Part shown: positions 46,119 to 55,730 of the stretch, piece after piece | How positions within the stretch are numbered: position 1 is the first letter of the stretch | Layout: every line of letters starts with the position of its first letter | NCBI GenBank assembly: GCA_028551475.1 | Contig: CM052360.1 | Span: 2,840,501 to 2,904,500 of the forward strand | Length of the DNA: 64,000 bases | Direction of reading: 5' to 3' | From: Casuarina equisetifolia | Taxonomy: Eukaryota > Streptophyta > Magnoliopsida > Fagales > Casuarinaceae | Position numbers and translations under genes: made by a program | The notes under the pieces: generated by a model | Told to the model about the DNA's origin: nothing | The model's database searches: none | Seen by the model: only the letters and a program-made list of their open reading frames with translations

Positions 46119-49100
46119 TGAATGATATGAATACTTCTGGTAAAGGTATGACTATGTTAAATTCATCTAATTTCCAAACTTGAAAGCCGCGGATGGAAGA
46201 TTGCTTGATTAGTAAAGATCTGTATGATGTTGTGGAAGGAGATTCTGCTAGGCCTGAGAAGCTTATTGATAAAGAATGGGAGAAGTTGAATAAGAAAATT
46301 ATCTCTTAAATTAGACAATTTATTGAGGACAATATTTATCACCATATTGCACATGAGACTAAAGCTAGTGAGTTATGGAAGAAGCTTGAGGCTTTCTATG
46401 GATGCAAGACTCCTTAGAATAAGGTTTCCCTACTCAAGAGGTTAATTAACTTGAAGTACAAGGTAGGACGGTCGATGACAGAGTTCTTGAGTGAGTTTAA
46501 GTCTTTGGTGAATTAGTTAGCGACGGTAAAGATTGTTCTAGAAGATGAATTACAGGCAATATTATTGTTAAGTAACTTACCTGATAGTTGGTAGACATTG
46601 GTAGTCACTCTCACAAACTTAGCTCTGGGTGGCATTCTAAGTATGAAGTCAGTTCATGAAGGTTTGCTTAATGAAGAAACCAAAATAATTGAGCAAGGAG
46701 TACATGGACATACAGAAATATGAGTTACAGAAAGGAGGGGGAGAAACAGATATGTAGACAGAAATAGAGACAAAAGCAAGAGTAAAGGTAGAAGCAAAAG
46801 TAGAGTACCAAATTCTAATAAATCACATGGAGTCTCATGTTTAAGGAAAGATGTCAAGTGCTATCATTGTGGTAAGTCTGGCCATTATAAGAGAGACTGC
46901 AGAATACTTAAGGAAGAAGAATCAAGGAATGGAGAAAAGAAGTTGAAAAAGATACAGTAGTAACTACATCCGGTATTAAAGATATTATGATCTTTTGTGA
47001 TCCTCATATCAACATCTCATGTTAGGTTTTGTCTTGGATTGTTGATATATGTGCCTCTTTTCATGCTACCCCACATGAAAGATTCTTCATATCTTATTCA
47101 GGTGATGATTTTGGTTGTGTTAGCTTGGGAAATAATGCACAAGCAAAGATAGTTGGCATTGGAGGTGTAGTCTTGGAGACTAGTGTTGGATGTAAGCTAG
47201 TTCTGAAGAATGTCAGACATGTCCTTGAGATTTGTTTCAACTTGATCTCTACTAGCATCCTTGATGATGAGGGATATGATAACTACTTTGGTGGCGGTAA
47301 ATGGAAACTTAGTAGAGGTTCTCTTATACCTGCAAAAGGGCAAAAGGTCAATACTCTCTACAAGACTGAAGCTAGTATTCAGAAAGGCAAGGTAAATGTG
47401 GTGGAAGATAATCACATGGAGCTATGGCACAAGCAACTTGGACATCTTAGTGAGAAAGGACTTCGGAATTTGATAAAGAACAAAATCATATCAGGAGTCA
47501 GTGGTGCTGATTTGCAGTTGAAGCCTTGTGATCATTGCTTAGCAAGAAAGCAACGTAAAGTCTCATTTCGGAGAGGACCCCCGTCTAGAAGAAAACATGT
47601 TTTTGATTTGATTCATTCAGATGTGTGTATGTTGAAGGTGAAAACTCTTGGTGGCGCTATGTATTTTGTTACCTTCATTGATGATCATTCTAGAAAGATA
47701 TGGGCTTATGCATTGAAGACTAAGGATCAGGTTTTGAGGTCTTCAAACAGTTTCATGCTATGGTTGAGAAAGCAACTTGAAGGAAACTAAAGTACATCTG
47801 TGCAGATAATGAAGGTGAATACAGAGGGCCGTTTGAAGAATATTGCAAAACTCAAGGTATCATGCTTGAGAAGACAGTTCTTAAAACTCCAGAGCATAAT
47901 GGGGTTACAAACGGATGAACAAAGCTATTGTTGAGAGAATTAGGTGTATGCTTTCACATTCTGGATTATCTCAGTCATTTTAGGGTGAAGCTATATGTAC
48001 TGCAGTAGATCTTATTAACCTGTCTCCTTCAATTCCATTAGAAGGTGATCTACCTAAGAGAGTATGGACTGGCAAGAAGGTTTCTTTCAAGCACTTGAGA
48101 GTATTTGGTTGCAGGGTGTCTGTTCACATTCCTAAGGATAAGAAAAACAAGCTTGATGATAAAGCTCGAGATTGCATCTTCTTGGACTATGGACATGATG
48201 TTTTTGGATACAGATTGTGGGATCCAGTTGCAAAGAAACTGATTAGAAATAGAGATGTTATCTTCTTTGAAGATTAGACTATTGAAGATCTTAAGAAGAC
48301 TAAAAAACCAAGAGTTGTTAATAAAAATCTTAAGGATATAATCTCACCTTTTTCTTCCCCAGTAAGTGCACATGAAGGGAGAACTACACAGAAGAGCCAC
48401 TTGAGGATGTAGCAAGTGAAGAAGTTCTTGAAACTCCAGTTGTTGAAGAATCTAAAGGACATGTTGATAATCATTCAGTTGAGTCATCAACCCAGCCTCA
48501 GTGAGAAGATCTAGTAGAGAGCGTCAAACTTCGATGAAATATCCACCACATGAGTACTTGATGCTAACTAATGGGGGAGAACCGCAATGCTATAAGGAAG
48601 CTAATGAATGTGAGCACAAGAAAGAGTGGAAGAAAGCTATACGAGAGGAGATGAATTCCTTGCGGGAAAACCACACTTATGATCTTGTGACATTGCCTAA
48701 AGGTATGAGAGCACTTAAAAATAAGTGAGTGTACAAGTTAAAGTCAGAAGAGAATAATCCACTACCAAGGTATAAGGCGCGGTTAGTTATGAAGGGTTAT
48801 GGTTAGAAGAAAGGTATTGACTTTGAGGAGATTTTCTCTCTTGTGGTAAGGATGTCTTCAATCAGAGTTATTCTTAGTTTGGCTGCTAAATTGAACTTGG
48901 AGGTAAAACAACTTGATGTGAAGACTGAATTCCTTCATGGAGACTTGGAGGAAGAGATCTATATGGAGCAACCTAAGGGCTTCATAGAGAAGGGTAAGGA
49001 GAATCTTGTATGTCGACTGAAGAAAAGCTCGTATGGTCTAAAACAAGTACCTCGTCAGTGGTACAAGAAGTTTGAGTCATCCATGTTACAACACGGTTAT

Positions 49101-50140
49101 AACAAGACCAGCTCAGATCATTGTGTGTTTGTGAAGTACTTTCTAGGTGGTGATTTTGTCATCTTATTCCTATATGTTGATAATATGTTAATTATTGGTT
49201 AAGAAATTAAGAAGATTGTTAAGCTTAAGAAGGATTTAGACAAGTCTTTCGCGATGAAAGATTTGGGACCGGTAAAGCGAATCCTTGGTATGGAAGTTAG
49301 ACACGACAGAGAACATGGAAAGTTATAACTATCTCAGGAGAAGTATATAGAGAAGATACTTCAGAGATTTGACATGACAAGGCAAAAGCAGTAAGTACTC
49401 CACTTGCAAGTCATTTCAAGCTTAGTAAGGAGCAGAAGCCTGAAAGTAAGAGTGATGTTGAGTATATGAAGAAAACACCTTACGCATCTGCAGTTGGTAG
49501 CTTGATGTATGTTGCAGTAAGCATTAGATCAGATATTGCTCATGCAGTTGGAGTAGTTAGTCGTTTTCTTTCAAATCCTGGAAAAATGCATTGGGAAGTT
49601 GTGAAGTGGATACTCAGATATCTTAAAGGAACTCCTAAGTTGTGTTTGTGTTTTGGTAATGATGAGCCTGTATTGGTTGGATACACAGATGCAGATATGG
49701 CTGGTGACCATGATGGGAGGAGATCTACAACAGGGTACATGCTCACCTTCACAGGGGGAGCAGTTTCATGGCAGTCTAGGCTACAAGATTGTGTTGTTTG
49801 TCTACAACAGAAGCAGAATATATAGCAATCACTGAGGGTAGAAAAGAAGTTCTGTGGATGAAGACGTTTCTTTAAGAACTTGGCATAAAATAAGGAATGA
49901 TTATCCTTTATAGCGACAATTAAAGCTCCATCCGCCTCAATAAGAACACGTAATCTCATTCAAGGTCTAAGCACATTGATGTCAGATATCATTGGATTAG
50001 AGATGTATTAGAATCCAAGCAGTTAGATCTTTTGAAGATTCACACTAATGATAATGGAGTAGATATGTTGACGAAGCCGCTGACAAGAGACAAGCTAGAG
50101 ATTTGTCAACAGGTTGTTGGAATGGACTCCAAGTAGAGTC
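46119..50140 (+). pseudogene. Copia gag-pol polyprotein, decayed
   Basis: Order of recognisable parts: gag (from an ATG near 46,119), zinc knuckle CYHCGKSGHYKRDC (46,859-46,900), protease remnant SWIVDICASFHATP (usual DSG replaced by DIC), GAG-pre-integrase with HKQLGHLSEKGL and CDHC, integrase core (HSDVC, FVTFIDDHSRK), frameshift near 47,790, reverse transcriptase (QLDVKTEFLHGDLEEEIYMEQP) with the active site read as YVDN instead of YVDD (Asn codon at 49,182-49,184), and an RNase H end (GYTDADMAGD). Many stops arose where Trp or Gln codons are expected. The domain order and motifs suggest the Tork/Tnt1 lineage. Confidence 0.9.
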
Positions 50141-50212
50141 AAGTCTAGGGAGCAATGTTCTTTCTCTTATAGTGTAGGGATGTTGCACAATGTTACTCCA
50201 AAAGGGGAAAAT

Positions 50213-50600
50213 TGTTAGGTCTGGAGAAAATTAGTAAGGGTAATTATGTAACTACCATATTTGTATTATGGGTAGTTTATAAGAGTTTCCCAATCTTATT
50301 CTATTTAAGGTCTCCTAGTCCTATTCTATTTGGGTTTCCTTGGTACTTGTATAAAAGGAAATCTTATGGGGAAACCTAGGTATGAGGTTGAGAGTGATTG
50401 AGAGAAAACAAAGGTTTTTTTGTAAGCACTGTAAGCCCTCCTCATCATAGTGAAGAATTGCTCCTTAGGCTGGGGATGTAGGGATTATCCCGAACTTTAT
50501 AATTTATGTGTGTTCTTTACTTAACTAATATTCTCTTTCTATGTACAGTGAGATCCTGAGAGATTCCGTGAGTTTAGATTCACGGGTTTGTTTTCTAACA
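50213..50600 (+). repeat. 3' LTR of the plus-strand copia
   Basis: It is the partner of 44,871-45,257 and ends in CA followed by the target duplication TAATA. Confidence 0.92.
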
Positions 50601-50689
50601 TAATAAAAGGGAGAAGATGTTGGCGTCAAGAAGGCACAGGACTTAACAGACGATTGGCCGACACAACCCATTTCTTTGTCTAATTCTTG

Positions 50690-51900
50690 CCTTTGGGAGT
50701 TCAACTTGATGGATAACCTACCAATTGGAAGCATTTCTATCTCAAATGTCCTGATTTGTGGCAATAAGAGCAGAGCAACCTCTACCCGACTTTGCCATCC
50801 TAATTTTTGGAGGTGTTACTAGTAAAATAAAAAATAGCAAATTGTTGTTAGGCAGGAGGCTGCAAGCTCTACACCACCAAAGCCAAAGTATGAGTAACTT
50901 TCGGATTCATTTCTGAATTCATTTTCTGGTTCTCATCTTACTTAGTAAGACCAAACACTCCATGTTATGTAGGTAATGTTTCACGAGCTAGAATGTTAGT
51001 CTGTAGGTTTTGAAATGTATCAGGCAGATCATTCAAATACTTCGTTAGCCTCCTCGTTCAGTCCTTTCCATGATCCTTTTATTCACCTCACATTGACACC
51101 TTCTAAAGATGCACCTAATTGGCAATTCTTGGATATTCAATTCATCCCACAAAACAGTCAAAAGAGGATAGTATTTTAGTGGCTGATATTTGGATCTAGC
51201 TTAAGGCATAAATATCCTTTTCCATATTACAAGAATTAGTTTCAGAAGGCCTTCCATACCTTAGACAAAACATCTCCCATATCTCTATCCGTTACCAGTC
51301 CAAGACACAAAAGGCAATAAAGATTCATGCACAAATTTCTTAAGCCAACCTATTATCGCATAGTGACATTCACCCCCACATTTCTGATCGTGGGTCTCGA
51401 CTTGGAGTCGAGGCAGTGTGCTATTCATGAAGCCAAGCTTTTTATGGGTTTTTGAGACCATTCAAAAACTGCCTACTCCAAATATCATAATTTATGTCAT
51501 CGACAAACAAGATAGAGAAAATGGATTGGGTTTGAAGTTCAACCGGGTGCTTTGCTTCTGTGCATGGGTTCAGGTAGATCAGGTTCAGTTCCTGCTTCTA
51601 TTTCAGGAGAGGAGTCTAACGAAGAGGTAGTATGTCGGCAGCATGAACAGCCATAACGTGGTTGCTTCTCACGTCCACTTTCATGCTATGTGGAAGCAAA
51701 AGGATGAACGGAGGACATTTCTGTAATTCGATTTTTCTTCTGCTCCTTACCCAAACAACTCCCAGACTACAACAATAACCAACTAGACAAGCACCACCAT
51801 CAGAAAGCTAGAACAAAATGATAGCCATGACTTTTTTCGTAGTGAAAATCGAAAGTTACTAACCAGATAATATAGGAAGTCCAGGCAATGGGAGAATAGG
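50690..51900 (-). pseudogene. Remnant gag of the minus-strand copia
   Basis: The minus strand reads CSYCHKSGHLR, a stop, then KC: a CCHC zinc knuckle with one nonsense change near 50,700-50,770. The rest is stop-ridden and lies between the knuckle and the primer binding site at 51,919-51,929. Confidence 0.55.
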
Positions 51901-51931
51901 TTTTCAAATCTGCCTTGACTCTGATACTACG

Positions 51932-52174
51932 TAGGGAAACAAGTGGAAGCAACACAAGCAGGGAAACTAAACGCAGCTTCGTTGGATCAAGGAAAAAAGC
52001 AGCGCAACATTAAGTGAATGTCCTCCTGCTCTATCCATTTCCCAATCACTTAACTACCAGAAAGGAAAAACAAAGATTTTTGGTCCAATTACCAAAGAAT
52101 GCAGCATGTGTATGAAAAGAACTTCATACATGGAAGTAAATATGATAAAACATCAAGACAAAATTCAATACTTA
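51932..52174 (-). repeat. 5' LTR of the minus-strand copia
   Basis: It is the partner of 40,605-40,861 and lies next to the primer binding site. Its termini read TA instead of TG/CA, a sign of age. Confidence 0.65.
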
Positions 52175-54207
52175 CGCGTTGCAGATGTCGTGCAAAAGAT
52201 GCAATCTTCCCGACCCGGGTAGGAAAAGAACCCATTGTTCAATAAAAATATCTGTCTTTCTGCTGAGCTGTTGACAAAAATCTCTGTAATGAACCCAATT
52301 TCGCTCTTTTCGACCCTAATCCCTTTCGAAAATGGCTCCGTCGAGCACATTCTTCTTGGTTCCACACCTTTCCTGTCCGACCATTAAAATATAATTAACG
52401 TGTGAACTCTGAGTCCTGCGCCCTGCGTTCTGCAACGCGATAATGTGCAGACGAATGGTATTCCTTCAAAATCATTATTACGTCCAGCACGGCCTTGTAC
52501 GTGTCCTGTGTTGGTTCGAGCCTTTGGGTGGCCAAAGGGCCAAGGCACCCACCTTTTGGGTCCCTTCTCCGGCTAAAATATTTAGTTCCTTGATGTCAGT
52601 TGCGTAAATAACGAATAAAAAGTAAGTGGTTCTTGAAGGAATCGTGATCCCTGGCTGGATTTCTATGTTTGGACCTCTTACAATTTACTATTTTTCTTTA
52701 CCAAAATATTCTTTTACTTTTCTTCATGGCCTCAAGAGCTTGATGGGTAGAAATCTGAATACCAACAGGAAGGCATGCCCACTATGATTGGATTCATGTG
52801 CCGGCCAGTCTCTTGCTACTACTCATCATGTAGATAAGATTTGATGTGTTTTCTAATCTTTAACATTCAATAGTGTAAACCAATTGAAATTCTAATGTGC
52901 TTAGCGTTTGATTTGTTGGATTCTGCTTTCCCATTGAAAGATTCGGTTCGCCAATTGCCAACAAGTTCAGTGTCCGAACCAAGGATTCTGCAACACGTTC
53001 CACAACAAACAAAAGTGAAAAGTCGACAAATTCGATGCTCAACCTTTGGGAAAGACCTTTGACATTTACCATTCTTATTTGTTTAATTATTCAAAACACG
53101 TCTTCTTCATAAATTTGTTCATTAGAAGCCAACAAAATGGACCCCAACTGCATATAAAATTTGAACTCAAAATGTCATATGCTTATAATGATACTTTGCT
53201 ACCAAGATATTTATGTCAATAACATCTCCTTCCTGACATCTCATTCCTACCTGCCAAACAAAGGCGTTCCATCTGTAACTCTACAGAGCTCCTAATGTTG
53301 CAGAAATAAAACCTCAAAAGAACCACCTGTGTCCTAAAATCACTCCTCGTTATCGAAAAACTAAAAAGGAAGACGAAAGAAGCTACATCCAATCCAGTAC
53401 CTTGCAGAAGGGCTCTGGAACTTTCCCGTATGTAAACTTCGTCCATGAATATGAAGTTCTTTAAGAACCAGAAATGAAATATGCAGAAAAACCCAAAAAA
53501 ACTTTTGGTAAATTAATGCTGGTTGGCTTTTCCCTTGCTTTTTTCTTTCTGTACCGAATGATTTCTTACCATCAAACTCTTCCGTCGTTTCGTCAGATAA
53601 AACAAATATAAGCGTGCCAAACGACTTTCCCAAAGGAGAAAGGAGCGAGAGGATAGAGGAGAGAGAAAAATATCTTATTCCTATTTCGGTTCTATTTTCA
53701 TCATCAGCTTCGCAGCATTTCATGTCCCTAAAAAGTGAATTGAGAAGAGAATCCAGCCCCAAAAGAACCCAGATTTTTTTTAAAAAAAAAATGCTATTTA
53801 TTAATTGAAGATCTCCTTTCCGCATTCTAATCCGGATTTCTTAGTTCTTCTTCAGATCCTCTCCCTTTCTTGACCCCCTCTTCGCTATCACACTTCTGTT
53901 GCCAGTCCAGGGTAAGGTTTTTGTCATCGCATTTGCCTTTCTTATTTTTGATTATTAATCCGTTACCACGCTTTCGTTTGATCTTTCTATCTGTACTTAG
54001 CTTTGCTTGTGTCTTCTATTTTGATTCTCCATTTGAAGAAACTTTCCATTATTGATAGCCTGCACTAACGGAAAGTTGAAGCTTCAGCTGCATTGTTCTG
54101 GGATTAGGTCAGCATAGCGGTTTTACTGCTCGAAACTCAAATCAAATCCATATTTCTCTGACCAGTCCAGATCGCAGCTAATCTTCTTTGTGCCCTTTTT
54201 TGCAACC
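52175..54207. other. HSF copy 2 upstream region
   Basis: This is homologous to 33,160-35,169 throughout, with small indels. It holds no gene. The leader region, with its pyrimidine-rich stretch at 53,850-54,000, is well conserved between the two copies. Confidence 0.7.
53418..53425. promoter_or_regulatory. Candidate heat shock element half-pair (HSF copy 2)
   Basis: GAACTTTC stands at the same place as in copy 1, with the neighbouring CTCTGG also conserved. Only two of the three units wanted for a strong element are present. Confidence 0.35.
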
Positions 54208-55694
54208 ATGAATCCTCAAGGCCAGGTGAAGGAGGAGTTTCTGAGAGCAAGTTCGTCCTTTTCGGACCCCGGGACGTCTATGGATATTCCTCCTCCTCAG
54301 CCAATGGAGGGTCTCCATGACACAAGCCCTCCACCGTTCCTAAACAAAACCTATGAAATCGTCGACGACCCTACAACAAACCATATTGTCTCTTGGAGTG
54401 TAGGGAATAACAGTTTCATCGTATGGGAACCCCAGAGTTTTGCGATGAGTCTTCTTCCCAGATACTTCAAGCACAACAATTTCTCGAGCTTTGTTCGGCA
54501 GCTCAACACTTATGTAAGTGTTATTCGGACATTCCCATCTTTTTTCATTCTGGATCGGTGATAAATCTTCCCATTTTTCTTTTGCTCATGTTGCTTTCTT
54601 GTTTGATAGATTTGATTGTCTCTCTATTGTTCTTTCTTTCTTTCTTTAATGGGTTACTAAATATGGACATTTGTTTGTTTAATGGCTTGAAAAAAGAAGG
54701 TGCAAAATTAAAACATAAAATATACAAGATACTAATACTTAGCAGCCTTTGCTACCTCATGATTTATATAGTGTTTACAAGCTTTGATGTTTCATTCTTA
54801 TTATGCATTGCTATTGAAGGATTTAGAGTTGATATGACTTTCAAATATTTCAATGTTACTTTGATTCTCTTTACGAATGTCATCATGAAGAAGGAATTTG
54901 ATTAATGTTAGGGCTTTAGGAAGGTTGATCCAGATAGGTGGGAGTTTGCCAACGAAGGTTTTCTTAGAGGGCGGAAGCATCTTTTAAAGAATATCAGGAG
55001 GAAGACGCATCAGCCGCAGGCTTCACAGCAGGCTCTGGACGCTTGTGTTGAGGTTGGACGATTTGGATTAGACGGAGAAGTTGATTGGTTGAGGCGTGAT
55101 AAGCAGGTTCTAATGGTGGAACTGGTAAAGCTTAGACAGCAACAGCAGAATACTAGAAGTTACCTTCAAGCAATGGAGGATAGACTTAGAAAGACAGAAC
55201 TGAAACAGCAACATATGATGAATTTCCTGGCTAGAGCAATGCAGAATCCCAGCTTTGTACAACAATTAGTTCAGCAGAAGAACAGACGAAAAGAACTTGA
55301 AGAAGCTATAAGCAAGAAGAGAAGGCGACCTATTGATCAAGGGTGTAGTAACCTTGAAGTCGGTGTACAAGACCTAGGTGGAGAAGGAACCATGGTTAAA
55401 GTTGAGCTTCAGGATTACGGAGGCTTGTCCGAGCTTGATGTTTCGGACCTGGACAGCCTTGTAACTGAGGTGCAAGGACTAAGTGGAAGGCAAAAGAACC
55501 CAATGGAAGAACACATGGAGAAGGGAAAGGGACATTCAAATATTGGTAAGGACCTTGATGATGGATTCTGGGAGAATTTGTTGAATGAGAGTATGGAAGA
55601 AGAAATTGTCATGTTAGGCGTTGATGAAGAGGATGAGGAAGGTGTGGATTTTTTGGCTGAGCAACTGGGTTACTTGGCCTCAAGTCCTAAATAG
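54208..55694 (+). CDS. HSFA6: Heat stress transcription factor, class A (HsfA6/A2-like), copy 2
   Basis: Two exons, 54208-54513 and 54912-55694, have exactly the lengths of copy 1 (306 and 783 bases) and give 362 residues. The DNA-binding domain keeps the family consensus [20 protein letters not shown] and NEGFLRG, unlike copy 1. HR-A/B coiled coil, basic KKRRRP, AHA motif [10 protein letters not shown] and the C-terminal LGYLASS are all present. HSFs of this class trimerise and bind heat shock elements to activate chaperone genes; in Arabidopsis HsfA6b also links ABA to heat tolerance. The gene lost its contact with ARD-2 when 14.6 kb of retroelements entered upstream, but about 2 kb of original upstream DNA remains, so its proximal promoter is intact. 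Confidence 0.93.
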
Positions 55695-55730
55695 AGAAGG
55701 ATCACTTCTCTTGGTTTTCCTTTTCTGATT

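Larger units (their letters stand above)
44871..50600 (+). mobile_element. Ty1/copia retrotransposon, plus orientation, full length but inactive
   Basis: A complete structure with 387/388-base LTRs, an initiator-Met primer binding site (TGGTATCGGAGC, 45,261-45,272) three bases after the 5' LTR, gag-pol remains in the copia order, a purine stretch (AAAAGGGGAAAA) before the 3' LTR, and a perfect TAATA target duplication (44,866-44,870 and 50,601-50,605). By eye the LTRs differ at roughly 30 sites. It is nested in the minus-strand copia. Confidence 0.92.
40605..52174 (-). mobile_element. Old Ty1/copia retrotransposon, minus orientation, host to two nested insertions
   Basis: The terminal repeats (about 250 bases) sit at 40,605-40,861 and 51,932-52,174. 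Next to the right one a primer binding site (TAGTATCAGAG on the minus strand) lies at 51,929-51,919. Read from right to left come gag with a zinc knuckle near 50,700-50,800, then the nested plus-strand copia (44,871-50,600), then protease, integrase, reverse transcriptase and RNase H remnants from 44,865 to about 41,150, themselves interrupted by a solo LTR. All frames are full of stops. The insertion split the ARD-2/HSF duplicate: its flanks join to the continuous sequence seen near 33,150. Confidence 0.75.
36638..55730. repeat. Segmental duplication, copy 2, split by retrotransposons
   Basis: This second copy of 32,136-36,637 is interrupted at 37,424-40,495 and 40,605-52,174. Removing these two insertions leaves about 4.45 kb, against 4.5 kb in copy 1. 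At the junction the sequence switches from HSF 3' flank to ARD-2 intron 5 around 36,636-36,640. Confidence 0.85.

Noticed and set aside
54423..54905. 160-codon frame overlapping HSF copy 2
   Set aside because: It is out of frame with the DNA-binding domain and runs through the intron, ending right before exon 2.
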